The notes under the pieces: generated by a model
Seen by the model: only the letters and a program-made list of their open reading frames with translations
Databases searched by the model: none
Told to the model about the DNA's origin: nothing
Position numbers and translations under genes: made by a program
Part shown: in pieces, positions 50,353 to 59,387 of the stretch
Layout of the letters: every line of letters starts with the position of its first letter
Position numbering within the stretch: position 1 is the stretch's first letter
Assembly: GCA_963819785.1 (NCBI GenBank)
Contig: CAWFXW010000013.1
Span: forward strand, 62,001-126,000
DNA from: Palsa-504 sp963819785
Lineage (GTDB): Bacteria > Actinomycetota > Actinomycetes > Streptosporangiales > Streptosporangiaceae
Direction: 5' to 3'
Length of the DNA: 64,000 bases

Positions 50353-53004
50353 ATGAGAGTGCCGCTTTCCTGGCTGCGTGAGTACGCGCGGCTGCCCGAA
50401 CCGGTCGACGCGACCGAGGTGGCCCGGCGGCTGACCGCCGCGGGCCTGGAGGTCGAGTCGCTGGAGTCGGTCGGGCACGACATCCGCGGCGTGGTGATCG
50501 CGCAGGTGCTCTCGATCGAGGAGCTGACCGGGCTGAAGAAGCCGATCAGGTACTGCCGGGTCGCCGTCTCCGAGGCGCAACTCGACGCGCCGCCCGATGA
50601 GGCGTCCGGGGTGATCTGCGGGGCGACCAACTTCGAGGTCGGCGACCGGGTTCCGCTCGCGCTGCCCGGCGCGATGCTGCCCGGCGGGTTCGAGATCGGC
50701 GCGCGCCGGACCTACGACCACATCTCCGAGGGGATGATCTGCTCGGCCAGCGAGCTGGCTATCGGCGACGACCACGCCGGCATCATCGTGCTGCCGCCGG
50801 ACGCCCCGCTCGGCGCGGACTTCGTGACCTACGCCCACCTGCGCGACGAGGTGTTCGAGATCGCGGTCACGCCCGACCGCGGCTACGCGGTGTCCGTGCG
50901 CGGCCTGGCCCGCGAGCTGGCCAGCGCGTACAACGTGCCCTTCACCGATCCGGCCTCGACCGCGCTGCCCGACGCGACGCTGCTCGGCGGAGCGCTGGAC
51001 CTGATCGGATCGGGCGTCTACCCGGCTCGGATCGACGACCCGACCGCCTGCGACCGGTTCGTGCTGCGCGAGGTCGGGGGCTTCAACCCGCAGGCTCCTT
51101 CCCCGCTGTGGATGCGGGTCCGGCTGGCCAGGTGCGGCCAGCGGCCGGTGTCACTGGCCGTAGACGTGACCAACTACCTGATGCTGGAGCTCGGCCAGCC
51201 GCTGCACGCCTTCGACCGGTCCAAGCTGGACGGCGAGATCGTGGTGCGGCGGGCCCGGCCGGGGGAGCGGCTGGAAACCCTGGACCACGTGGTCAGGTCC
51301 CTGGACCCGCGGGACATCCTGATCACCGATTCCTCCGGGCCGATCTCCTTGGCCGGGACCATGGGCGGCCTGTCCACCGAGATCGACGAGACCTCGACTG
51401 ACCTGGTCATCGAGGCCGCTCATTTCGATGCCCGCGGCACGGCCAAGATGAGCCGCCGGCACAAGCTGCACAGCGAGGCGTCCTACCGGTTCGAGCGCGG
51501 CGTGGACCGCGAGCTCCCGTTGCGCGCCACGGCCAAGGCGGTAGCCCTGCTGGCCGGGCTGGGCGGCGCGCGCGTGGTGCCGGGCTGCACGCACGCGCAA
51601 GCCGACGTGCCCACCGTGGTGATCTCGATGGCGGTCGACTATCCGGATCGGGTGGCGGGCGTGGTGTACGGCCGGGACACCGTGGTCCGCAGGCTGCGCG
51701 AGGTCGGGTGCGCGGTGGTCCAGACCCGCGCCGCCTCGCCCACGGTCGCGCCGTGGAAGGTCGCCTCGCCGGCGGACGAAGCCCCGCCGAAACCGGCCAC
51801 TCCGCCGGCCTCCGCCTCCGTGCTCGACGTCACGCCGCCGTCCTGGCGGCCGGATCTGACCGACCCGGCTGACCTTGCCGAGGAGGTGATCCGGCTGGAG
51901 GGGTATGAGAACGTCCCGAGCCGGATGCCCCGGGTGCTGGCCGGACGGGGGCTGACCCCGCGGCAGCGGCTGCGCCGGTCGGTGGGCCGGGAGCTGGCCG
52001 ACACCGGCTACGTCGAGGTGCTGTCCTGGCCGTTCGCGTCGCGCTTGGACGCGGACCGGCTCGGCCTGCCGCCCGAGGATCTGCGCCGCCCGGCGGTGGT
52101 CGTGGCCAACCCGCTCAGCGAGGACGAGCCGCTGCTGCGGACCACACTGCTGCCCGGGTTGTTCCGCGTCCTGGCCCGGAACATCGGCCGGGGTTTCGCC
52201 GACACCGCGCTGTTCGAGATCGGCCTGGTCTTCCGGCCGCGGCCGGGCGCCGCGCCCGAGGCTCCGATCCTGGCCGTGGACCGCGGGCCCACAGTGGCCG
52301 AACTGGCCACCCTGGAGGCCGCGCTCCCGGACCAGCCGCAGCGGATCGCGGCGGTCCTGACCGGCGCGCGTGAGCTCGACGGCTGGTGGGGTCCGGGCCG
52401 CGCGTCCACCTGGGAGGACGCCATCGAGGCGGCCCGCGCGGTCGGGCGGACCTGCCGGGTGCCGCTGGACGTCCGGGCCGACAAGTACGCGCCCTGGCAC
52501 CCTGGGCGGTGCGCGGCGATCTACGCGCTAGTGGAAGGGCAGACGGAAAACGCGCGGCCCAGGGAGTGGCTGGCCGGCCACGCCGGCGAGCTGCATCCAC
52601 GGGTGATCGAGGCCTTCGGGCTGCCCGAGCGGACGTGCGCCATGGAACTGGACTTGTCGGTCCTGTTCGCCGCGGCCGAGGGCGTCGGCCCGGTGCAGGC
52701 CCCGCAGCTGTCGGCCTACCCGCTGGCCATCCAGGACGTGGCGCTGATCGTGGACGCGGCCGTGTCGGCCGCCGACGTGCAGGCCGCGCTCGTGGCCGGC
52801 GCGCCCGCGGAGTTGCTCGAGGACGTGCGGCTGTTCGACGTCTACAGCGGCGCCCAGGTCGGCGAGGACCGCAAGTCGCTGGCCTACACGCTGCGCTTCC
52901 GCGCCCCGGACCGGACGCTGACCGCGGCCGAGACCGCCGACGCCCGCGACGCGGCTGTGGCCGAGGCGCAGCGCCGGGTGGGCGCCGTCCTGCGCAGCGG
53001 CTGA
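50353..53004 (+). CDS. pheT: Phenylalanyl-tRNA synthetase beta subunit
   Basis: An 883-residue subunit with the N-terminal tRNA-binding OB fold (VVIAQVLSIEELTGLKKPIRYCRV), B3/B4 editing region (VSLAVDVTNYLMLELGQPLHAFD, SDSS-type LITDSSGPISLAGTMGG), B5 domain, catalytic-like domain (GYVEVLSWPFAS, VANPLSEDEPLLRTTLLPGL) and a C-terminal ferredoxin-fold anticodon-binding domain (DVRLFDVYSGAQVGEDRKSLAYTLRFRAPDRTL). The B5 region carries an extra Ala/Pro-rich stretch near residues 458-490, which makes the protein longer than usual. Confidence 0.97.
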   Translation: MRVPLSWLREYARLPEPVDATEVARRLTAAGLEVESLESVGHDIRGVVIAQVLSIEELTGLKKPIRYCRVAVSEAQLDAPPDEASGVICGATNFEVGDRVPLALPGAMLPGGFEIGARRTYDHISEGMICSASELAIGDDHAGIIVLPPDAPLGADFVTYAHLRDEVFEIAVTPDRGYAVSVRGLARELASAYNVPFTDPASTALPDATLLGGALDLIGSGVYPARIDDPTACDRFVLREVGGFNPQAPSPLWMRVRLARCGQRPVSLAVDVTNYLMLELGQPLHAFDRSKLDGEIVVRRARPGERLETLDHVVRSLDPRDILITDSSGPISLAGTMGGLSTEIDETSTDLVIEAAHFDARGTAKMSRRHKLHSEASYRFERGVDRELPLRATAKAVALLAGLGGARVVPGCTHAQADVPTVVISMAVDYPDRVAGVVYGRDTVVRRLREVGCAVVQTRAASPTVAPWKVASPADEAPPKPATPPASASVLDVTPPSWRPDLTDPADLAEEVIRLEGYENVPSRMPRVLAGRGLTPRQRLRRSVGRELADTGYVEVLSWPFASRLDADRLGLPPEDLRRPAVVVANPLSEDEPLLRTTLLPGLFRVLARNIGRGFADTALFEIGLVFRPRPGAAPEAPILAVDRGPTVAELATLEAALPDQPQRIAAVLTGARELDGWWGPGRASTWEDAIEAARAVGRTCRVPLDVRADKYAPWHPGRCAAIYALVEGQTENARPREWLAGHAGELHPRVIEAFGLPERTCAMELDLSVLFAAAEGVGPVQAPQLSAYPLAIQDVALIVDAAVSAADVQAALVAGAPAELLEDVRLFDVYSGAQVGEDRKSLAYTLRFRAPDRTLTAAETADARDAAVAEAQRRVGAVLRSG

Positions 53005-53032
53005 CCGCGCGGCACGGGTACCGGGCGGCGTC

Positions 53033-55795
53033 ATGACCGGGCCAAGCCCTGGCAAGGCCGGGCAGCGGACGCCGTCCGAACTGGGGGTTCACCCGGCGAT
53101 CGGCGGCGGGCCGCTGCCCGGGTACGTCCGTCGGCCGCACGACGACCGGCTGCGCGCGGTCCTGGACCCGCAGACCGAGTACAGCCGGCTGGTGGTGGTC
53201 CGCGGCGACGCGCTGACCGGCACGTCCCGGGCCGTCTACGAGGCGGTCACGGAGGTGCTGGCGGACTGGGCCCTGGAGGACCTGCCGGGTACGGCCGCGC
53301 TCGCAGCCCGGCTCGAGGCCCCGGTCCCGCCGCGGACCGTGCTGTGGCTCGGTGACCTGCGCCATCACGCTGACGCCGACGGCGGCGCGGCGGTCCTCGG
53401 CCGGCTGGCCAACGTCCTGGAGGGCGAGGGCCCGGTGGTGGCCATCGCCACCATCTGGCCCGGGTACTGGGACAGCTACACCGCCGCGGCCGCCACCGGG
53501 CGCGGCGCGGCCGACCCGGCGGCGACGGTGGGCCGGCTGCTGGCTCCGCTCGACGTGCTCGCCGAGTACGATCCGGCCTCGCTCGATCCCTCCCACGGCG
53601 GGGTGGTGGACGTCCCGGACCGGTTCGCCGCCGCTGAGCTGACCGCCGCCGCCGACGCCGGCGACCCGGTGCTGGCCGCCGCGGTGACCGCCGCCGGGCC
53701 GGCCGGGCACGTCACCCAGTACCTGGCCGGGGCCCGCGAGCTACTAGACCGCTATTGCGACCCCGGCGCCGATCCCTACGGCCGGGCCGTCATCACCGCC
53801 GCGATGGACGCCGTCAGGCTCGGCCACGCCGGCCCGCTGCCCGCTGACCTGTTGCGGGACGCCGCGGTCGGCTACCTGGCCGGCCAGCCGGGCCCGGCCG
53901 GCGGGTGGGACCCCGCCCTGGCCTGGGCTACCGGCTCCGGCTCCGGCTCGGCTCTGCGGCCGGTCCCGTCCGACGACGGCTCCGGCCTGGCCGGCTACCG
54001 GGTGGCCGGTTACCTGGACCAGCACGGCCGTCGCACCCGCGGCGATCAGCTGGGCCCGGCCTCGCTCTGGGACGCCCTGACCGTCCGCGCCACCGGACTC
54101 AGCGATCTGGATCGCCTGGCCCGGGCCGCCCGGGACCGCGGTCTGTACCGCCACGCCGCCGCGCTGTGGACCGCCGCGGTCGCCGGCGGCCGGACCGCCG
54201 CCGGTGCTCCGGGCCGGGCGGACACCGTGGCTCAGTTCGTCGCGCACCTGTCCGCACACGGCGATCCGGGCGACGTCGCCCGTGCGGCCCGCTGGGCCGC
54301 CGGGCAGGCCAGCCTTGACCAGCCGTGGGACGTGGCCCGGCTGGTGGAAGCGCTCCACGCCGCCCGGGCCGGTGACGCGGTCGAGGACCTGCTGGCCCGC
54401 GACCTAGTCGGCCGCGTGGGCCTCGAGCACCAGTGGGACGTCGCCGAGCTGTTCCGGGCGCTGGGCGAGGTGGACGAGGCCGATGCCGCCCGCGCCCTGG
54501 TCGTGCGGGTCGCCGGGCAGGTCAAGCCGCACAGCACCGCCTACCTTGGGTGGCTGTTGCGGGCGCTGCACGCGACGGGAGCCGCCGGGGCGCTGCATGC
54601 GCTGGCCGCCCAGGTGGCCGCGGTCACCGACCCCGAGGAGGTGCGGGACGTCGCCCGGATGCTGCGGGAACTGCACGCGGCCGGGGAGACCGAGGCGGTC
54701 CGGACCCTGGCCGCCCGCGCCGTCGAGGCCGTTGACGTCGCGGAACCCTATGACGTCGCCAGCTTGCTGACCGCGCTGCGCGCAGCCGGCGCGGATGAAC
54801 AGGCCCGGAACCTGCTGGCCCGCGACCCCGGCCGCCACGCCAGCCTCGAGCACAGCGCGGAAGTCGCCGATCTGGTGGCCGCGCTGCACGCGGCCGGGGC
54901 CGCCGACGCACTCCGGGCCCTGGCCGCCCGGGGGGCCGCACAGGTCAGTCTGGACGACGGGTGGGATACCGCCCGCCTGCTGCGCGCGCTCCGGACGGCC
55001 GGGCAGGACAACGCGGTCCGGGTCCTGCTGGCCCGCGATCCGGCCGGCCAGCTGAGCGAGCTATATCCGCCGTACGTCGCGGACCTGCTCACCGAACTGC
55101 ACGCCGCCGGAGCCGTGGCGGCGGTGCGGGCCCTGGCCGTCAGGGTCGCCGAACTACCCGACTACTACGTGATCGACGAGCCGGAGCTGGTCCGGGCCTT
55201 GCGGGCCGTCGGCGCGACCGACGTGCTCGACACCCTGTCTGCCCGGGTCGTCACGGAGGTCGGTGTCGACGATCCGGAACTCGTGGCCGAACTGTTCGAG
55301 GAACTCCGCGACACCGGGGCCGCCGACGCGGCCCAGCTCCTGCTGGACTGCGATCCGGCCAGCCACGTCGGCCTCGGCGACCCTTGGGAACTAGCCCGGC
55401 TCCTGGAGACGCTGCGCCAGGCCGGGGCCACAGCAGCCGGGGCCACAGCAGCCGGGGCCACAGCAGCCGGGGCCACAGCAGCCGGGGCCACAGCAGCCGG
55501 GGCCACAGCAGCCGGGACCGCCGAAGCGCAGATGCTAGCCGCGCGGGCGGCCGACGCGGGCATGTTCAGCCTGTTCCTCGACGCCCATCCGGACCAGGCC
55601 GCCGCCTACCGGTTCGGCCGGGAACCGGACGGGACTCCAGCGCAGCCCTGGACCTGGTCAGAACCGGCCGGTCCGTCGCCGGCGGCCGCTGGCATGTCCG
55701 GGTTGCGAGCTCTAGCCGGGCTCGGACTGGTCTGTTTGCAAAAGAAGGCGACTGTCGGTCAGGATGTGACTACCGAAGACCGCAGCGCGAGCTGA
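53033..55795 (+). CDS. STAND-like protein with degenerate P-loop and Ala-rich helical repeats
   Basis: A 920-residue protein of an actinobacterial group I know only as uncharacterised. The N-terminal part looks like a STAND-type NTPase core: LVVVRGDALTGTSRAVYEAV sits where a GxxxxGK(S/T) Walker A would be, but Lys is replaced by Thr; RTVLWLGDLRHHAD resembles Walker B. A middle helical domain follows. From about residue 390 come eight to nine repeats of about 43 residues (xVAxLLxALHAAGAxxALxxLAAR type), a superhelical scaffold. Near the C terminus six GATAA units are encoded by a 15-nt tandem repeat. Nucleotide binding is doubtful; a scaffold or sensor role is inferred. Confidence 0.65.
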   Translation: MTGPSPGKAGQRTPSELGVHPAIGGGPLPGYVRRPHDDRLRAVLDPQTEYSRLVVVRGDALTGTSRAVYEAVTEVLADWALEDLPGTAALAARLEAPVPPRTVLWLGDLRHHADADGGAAVLGRLANVLEGEGPVVAIATIWPGYWDSYTAAAATGRGAADPAATVGRLLAPLDVLAEYDPASLDPSHGGVVDVPDRFAAAELTAAADAGDPVLAAAVTAAGPAGHVTQYLAGARELLDRYCDPGADPYGRAVITAAMDAVRLGHAGPLPADLLRDAAVGYLAGQPGPAGGWDPALAWATGSGSGSALRPVPSDDGSGLAGYRVAGYLDQHGRRTRGDQLGPASLWDALTVRATGLSDLDRLARAARDRGLYRHAAALWTAAVAGGRTAAGAPGRADTVAQFVAHLSAHGDPGDVARAARWAAGQASLDQPWDVARLVEALHAARAGDAVEDLLARDLVGRVGLEHQWDVAELFRALGEVDEADAARALVVRVAGQVKPHSTAYLGWLLRALHATGAAGALHALAAQVAAVTDPEEVRDVARMLRELHAAGETEAVRTLAARAVEAVDVAEPYDVASLLTALRAAGADEQARNLLARDPGRHASLEHSAEVADLVAALHAAGAADALRALAARGAAQVSLDDGWDTARLLRALRTAGQDNAVRVLLARDPAGQLSELYPPYVADLLTELHAAGAVAAVRALAVRVAELPDYYVIDEPELVRALRAVGATDVLDTLSARVVTEVGVDDPELVAELFEELRDTGAADAAQLLLDCDPASHVGLGDPWELARLLETLRQAGATAAGATAAGATAAGATAAGATAAGATAAGTAEAQMLAARAADAGMFSLFLDAHPDQAAAYRFGREPDGTPAQPWTWSEPAGPSPAAAGMSGLRALAGLGLVCLQKKATVGQDVTTEDRSAS
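55421..55510 (+). repeat. 15-nt tandem repeat, six perfect copies
   Basis: Six identical units of GCCGGGGCCACAGCA lie in the 3' part of the 920-residue protein gene. Each adds five residues (AGATA). Perfect identity suggests recent expansion and possible copy-number variation without frameshift. Confidence 0.95.
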
Positions 55796-55823
55796 GCCGG
55801 AGGACGATATAACAAGGCACGCG

Positions 55824-57074
55824 GTGGCCCGGGGGGGTGCAACGGAGCAGGCCGCGAGGACGCCGTTCCGCGAGGTATTCGCGGTAGCGGAGTTCCGCGC
55901 TTTGTGGGTGGCCCAGCTCTTGTCGGTGGTCGGCGATCAGCTCGCGCGGGTCGCGCTGACCGTGCTCGTCTACGACCGGACGCGTTCGGCGTTGCTGGCG
56001 GCGGCCACGTTCGTGGTCAGCATCGTGCCGACCTTCATCGGCGGCCTGACCCTGGCCTGGCTCGCCGATCGGTACCCGCGCCGCAGCGTGATGATCGTAT
56101 GCGACCTGATCCGGGGCGGGCTGGTCCTGGTCATGGCCATCCCCGGCATGCCGCTGGGCGTCATGGTGGCGCTACTTTTCGTGGTCACCCTCGCCGAAGC
56201 ACCGTTCTCCTCGGCGCGGGCAGCGATTTTCCCCGACGTGCTCAGCGGTGACCGGTACGTGGTGGGGACCGCGGTGACGCTGACCACGTATCAGTTCGCG
56301 CAGGTCCTTGGCTTCGCCGTGGGCGGCACCGTGGTCGGCGTCTTCGGCACGGGAACATCTCTGGTCGTGGACGCCGCGACCTTCGCCGGCTCAGCACTCA
56401 TCGTCCGGGCCTGGATCCGTCGGCGGCCGCCGGCGGCGACCGGCGGCCGCCACTATGAGTCTTCCTGGCTGACCGGCATCTTCGCCGGCGCCCGGCTCGT
56501 GATGACCCGCTCGGCCCTGCGCACGCCGATGCTCTTCGGTTTGCTGTCCGCCTTTTACAACGCTCCCGAGGGCGTAGCGGCCCCGCTCGCGCGCGCTCTC
56601 GGCGGCGGTGCCGCCACCGTGGGCGTGATCTTGGCCGCCAATGCCCTGGGGCAAACTGCCGGGGCCCTGCTGTTCAGCCGGTTCGTTGCTCCTGCCACAC
56701 GGCTCCGCTTCATGGGCCCGCTAGCCATCACCGCCTGTGGAGTTCTCGTCCTGTTCTTCTTGAAGCCGGACCTCTTCGTTTCGTTGCTGATCCTGGTCGC
56801 ATCTGGTCTGTGCGCTGCTTATCAACTAGCAGCCAACGCCGCCTTCGTCAGCGCAGCGCCAGAAGAGCAGCGCAGTCAGGCCTTCGGCGCGGCCCAGGGC
56901 GGGATGAGCCTCGGGCAGAGCGTAGTCATGATCCTGGCGGGGGCCGCTGCGGAACACGGCTCCCCGGCCCGGGCTATCGCGGTGTGCGGCGCTGTGGGCG
57001 CTGTCGCGGCGCTGACCGTGGCGGTCAGCGCGGACCCCGGACGGCCGACCATCGGGCGTTATCAGCACGATTAA
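55824..57074 (+). CDS. MFS transporter
   Basis: A 416-residue membrane protein with about twelve hydrophobic helices. It starts FREVFAVAEFRALWVAQLLSVVGDQLARVALTVLVYDRTRS and has the MFS A-motif-like loop ADRYPRRSVMIVCDLIRGG between helices 2 and 3. This resembles the enterobactin-exporter/MefA-like efflux branch. The start is a GTG shortly after the 920-residue gene, 28 nt away. It converges on the heptapeptide repeat array. Substrate unknown; peptide export is a speculation raised by that position. Confidence 0.92.
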   Translation: MARGGATEQAARTPFREVFAVAEFRALWVAQLLSVVGDQLARVALTVLVYDRTRSALLAAATFVVSIVPTFIGGLTLAWLADRYPRRSVMIVCDLIRGGLVLVMAIPGMPLGVMVALLFVVTLAEAPFSSARAAIFPDVLSGDRYVVGTAVTLTTYQFAQVLGFAVGGTVVGVFGTGTSLVVDAATFAGSALIVRAWIRRRPPAATGGRHYESSWLTGIFAGARLVMTRSALRTPMLFGLLSAFYNAPEGVAAPLARALGGGAATVGVILAANALGQTAGALLFSRFVAPATRLRFMGPLAITACGVLVLFFLKPDLFVSLLILVASGLCAAYQLAANAAFVSAAPEEQRSQAFGAAQGGMSLGQSVVMILAGAAAEHGSPARAIAVCGAVGAVAALTVAVSADPGRPTIGRYQHD

Positions 57075-57075
57075 G

Positions 57076-57099
57076 TCACGTCCACTTGTCGTTGCGCAT
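57076..57099 (-). CDS. Heptapeptide ORF MRNDKWT, copy 1
   Basis: ATG plus six codons and TGA, encoding MRNDKWT, with AAGGAAGGAG 6 nt upstream. This copy differs only by ACG for ACC at the last codon. It is the last unit in the minus-strand order, adjacent to the MFS stop. Confidence 0.55.
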   Translation of the reverse strand: MRNDKWT

Positions 57100-57146
57100 G
57101 GCGGGCTCCTTCCTTGTCCGCGGGGGGTTGGCGTGCGCGGGGCGGA

Positions 57147-57170
57147 TCAGGTCCACTTGTCGTTGCGCAT
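57147..57170 (-). CDS. Heptapeptide ORF MRNDKWT, copy 2
   Basis: Encodes MRNDKWT with its own Shine-Dalgarno AAGGAAGGAG 6 nt upstream, inside the 71-bp repeat. Confidence 0.55.
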   Translation of the reverse strand: MRNDKWT

Positions 57171-57217
57171 GGCGGGCTCCTTCCTTGTCCGCGGGGGGTT
57201 GGCGTGCGCGGGGCGGA

Positions 57218-57241
57218 TCAGGTCCACTTGTCGTTGCGCAT
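57218..57241 (-). CDS. Heptapeptide ORF MRNDKWT, copy 3
   Basis: Encodes MRNDKWT with its own Shine-Dalgarno AAGGAAGGAG 6 nt upstream, identical to copy 2. Confidence 0.55.
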   Translation of the reverse strand: MRNDKWT

Positions 57242-57288
57242 GGCGGGCTCCTTCCTTGTCCGCGGGGGGTTGGCGTGCGCGGGGCGGA

Positions 57289-57312
57289 TCAGGTCCACTT
57301 GTCGTTGCGCAT
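57289..57312 (-). CDS. Heptapeptide ORF MRNDKWT, copy 4
   Basis: Encodes MRNDKWT with its own Shine-Dalgarno AAGGAAGGAG 6 nt upstream, identical to copy 2. Confidence 0.55.
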   Translation of the reverse strand: MRNDKWT

Positions 57313-57359
57313 GGCGGGCTCCTTCCTTGTCCGCGGGGGGTTGGCGTGCGCGGGGCGGA

Positions 57360-57383
57360 TCAGGTCCACTTGTCGTTGCGCAT
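57360..57383 (-). CDS. Heptapeptide ORF MRNDKWT, copy 5 (promoter-proximal)
   Basis: This is the first unit in the minus-strand direction. It encodes MRNDKWT, but its upstream sequence differs from the other units: AGGAGG with a 5-nt spacer. The coding part is conserved while the flank is not, which suggests the peptide matters. Confidence 0.58.
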   Translation of the reverse strand: MRNDKWT

Positions 57384-57386
57384 GGC

Positions 57387-57843
57387 AGCCTCCTGTTCGT
57401 GTCAGTGGCAGAGGGGTTGAGGAGCTGGGCCGAGATTGGGTCCGGACTGCGCTCTTGTGGGACCGGCCTTCTCTCTGAGTATTTATCTGAATCCTCTGAG
57501 TGACTAATTTTAACGTTCGATCGGTGGCCGTGGTTCAGCCTCCGTCGCGTCTGGCGGTGCTCACTCTCCGCCCTGTCCGCCGTCTGCCAGGCATCGCGGC
57601 TACCCATTGTGCCCGCAATTGCGCACTGAGGGTAGTTTGTACTTAATGTCGGGAATAAATGAGAATCCCGGAGTGACGGGCCGCAACCTTGGTACTGCTG
57701 AGGTCTCGTGAGGAACAAACCCAGCAGAGAAGGTATTGTTCTGCCAGTGAGTAGCCGTGTTTTCACGGTTTGCGCTCGCTGGTACCGATAATGCGGGAGA
57801 ATAGTCATAGGGCTTCTAGGCAGGCGGCGAGGCGGCAGGGCGT
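57387..57843. other. Divergent intergenic region between peptide array and GGDEF gene
   Basis: About 457 nt, AT-richer than the surroundings, with no supported protein gene. It should contain a minus-strand promoter for the peptide array and a plus-strand promoter for the GGDEF gene. The palindrome CGCAATTGCG at 57614-57623 matches the core found before an XRE gene at 35681. Confidence 0.45.
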
Positions 57844-59232
57844 ATGAGTGAGGCGCTGACCGGCAGGATACGCCGTCAGGCGTGCCGGGCGAGGGCCATC
57901 GGTGACTGGCCGATCTGGTCCCTGCCGCGATGGCTCACCGTCTTCGTGATCGCGGTTGTGGCCGCGGATTTGGCCGCCATCGGTGTCGGGGTGCCTACCG
58001 CCGTCTACTCCGGGCGTAATCTGGCCCTGTTCGGCCTGCTGCTGGGTTGCACCGCGGTCGCGGTGGAGATGGCCAGGAAGGCAGGAGAACGAGGCGGCCT
58101 GCTGATAAAGGACGTCCAAGGCGTCTGGCAGCTGCCGGTCGCCATCCTGCTGCCCCCGCTCTACGCGCTGGTCGCCCCGCTCGCCCAGGCAGCGCTGTTC
58201 CAGTGGCGGGTAAACCATGGGCTCCCGCACCGACGGGTGTTCACCGCCGCGGCAGTCAGCTTGTCGTATGGTGCCGCGTCTGTGACCTTCCACAGCCTGT
58301 CCGGCCTGCTTCCGAAGAATCCGGGGGGGACGCTCAGCCACGGCACAGTCTGGACCGCGCTGGTGATTCTCAGCGCTCTGGTCAAGTGGGTGCTGAACAA
58401 GGCCACGGTCATCGTAGCGGTCAAGGGGGCCAACCGGTCCGCGAATATCCGCACGGCGTTCTTCGGCGGCGAGCCGCTGTACAACGATGCGGCCGAGATC
58501 TGCATCGGCGTCCTGGTCACCTTCGGCGTGGCCGGGAACCCGCTGCTCGCCCTGGCCGCGCTGCCTGTTGTCACGCTGCTGGAGCGGTCACTGAGCCACG
58601 TCCAACTCGTGAGCGACTCGCGTACCGATTCCAAGACAGGCCTGCTGAACGCGGCGACCTGGGAGCGTGAGTCGGCGGTCGAAGTCGTCCGGGCGGTACG
58701 GACTCAGTCGCCGCTCGCGATCGCGATGGTGGACATCGACAAGTTCAAGGGCATCAACGACACCTACGGGCATCTGGCCGGCGACCAGGTGCTCAAAGAG
58801 ATCGCGAACACGCTCAACGACCTGCTGCGCGACTACGACCTAGCCGGACGGTTCGGCGGCGAGGAGTTCTCGCTGCTCTTGCCGCAGACGCGAGCCGTGG
58901 ACGCGTTCCGGATCGCCGAGCGTGTGCGCGCTAACATCGCGGGCCTGAGCATCATCGCGCCGGGAGCGACCGGCGGGGAACGGGTCCAGGTGACGGTGTC
59001 GATCGGCGTCGCGGCGCTCGATAGCGGGAGTAAGCGCGAGCTCTCCGAGCTGGTTGCGGCGGCGGATGCCGCCCTGTACCGGGCCAAGGCCGGCGGCCGC
59101 GACCAAGTGCAGATGATCAGCACGACCAGAGGGCTCAGCGCGATCAGCGGCCCCGGGACGGGTGCCGCGAGCCGTGGCGCCAGCGACCACCCGGACACGC
59201 CGAGCGTGTTCCGCCGCGCGGAGGGCTCCTGA
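57844..59232 (+). CDS. Membrane diguanylate cyclase (GGDEF domain)
   Basis: A 462-residue protein. The N terminus has an IGDWPIWSLPRWL amphipathic segment, then about six hydrophobic helices to residue 255. A GGDEF domain follows (about 260-430) starting DSKTGLLNAATWERE, with the substrate loop VDIDKFKGINDTYGHLAGD, the catalytic GGEEF at residues 338-342, and an RxxD inhibitory site (RDYD) five residues before it. Both active and feedback sites are intact, so it should make cyclic di-GMP. No known sensor family was recognised in the membrane part. The Ser-rich tail may be disordered. Confidence 0.93.
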   Translation: MSEALTGRIRRQACRARAIGDWPIWSLPRWLTVFVIAVVAADLAAIGVGVPTAVYSGRNLALFGLLLGCTAVAVEMARKAGERGGLLIKDVQGVWQLPVAILLPPLYALVAPLAQAALFQWRVNHGLPHRRVFTAAAVSLSYGAASVTFHSLSGLLPKNPGGTLSHGTVWTALVILSALVKWVLNKATVIVAVKGANRSANIRTAFFGGEPLYNDAAEICIGVLVTFGVAGNPLLALAALPVVTLLERSLSHVQLVSDSRTDSKTGLLNAATWERESAVEVVRAVRTQSPLAIAMVDIDKFKGINDTYGHLAGDQVLKEIANTLNDLLRDYDLAGRFGGEEFSLLLPQTRAVDAFRIAERVRANIAGLSIIAPGATGGERVQVTVSIGVAALDSGSKRELSELVAAADAALYRAKAGGRDQVQMISTTRGLSAISGPGTGAASRGASDHPDTPSVFRRAEGS

Positions 59233-59387
59233 TCGGCCTCATGGGAACGTGGGTCAAAACCCGTACCCCACCCAGCGCGGGTAACGACCCACGATGATGA
59301 CACCGGCCACGGCCGCCATCGCGGCGGCAGGCACGGCCGTGAGGTGGTGGTCCCGGGCTGGTCGGCCGGGATCGGTCAGGAAATCGC

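Larger units (their letters stand above)
57080..57386. repeat. 71-bp tandem repeat array, four full copies plus a partial
   Basis: Units start at 57080, 57151, 57222 and 57293, are essentially identical, and a fifth partial unit runs 57364-57386. The period of 71 is not a multiple of three, so plus-strand reading shifts frame in each copy and is not coding. On the minus strand each unit carries AAGGAAGGAG, a 6-nt spacer and a complete seven-codon ORF. The spacing is direct with no unique spacers, so it is not a CRISPR array. Confidence 0.95.

Noticed and set aside
57080..57386. CRISPR-like array
   Set aside because: The units are contiguous 71-bp direct repeats without unique spacers, the repeat is not palindromic in the CRISPR manner, and no cas gene is nearby.
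57114..57503. Plus-strand open frames across the 71-bp repeats
   Set aside because: The period of 71 forces the same DNA to be read in three frames giving repeated low-complexity peptides; the minus-strand minigenes with ribosome-binding sites explain the repeat better.
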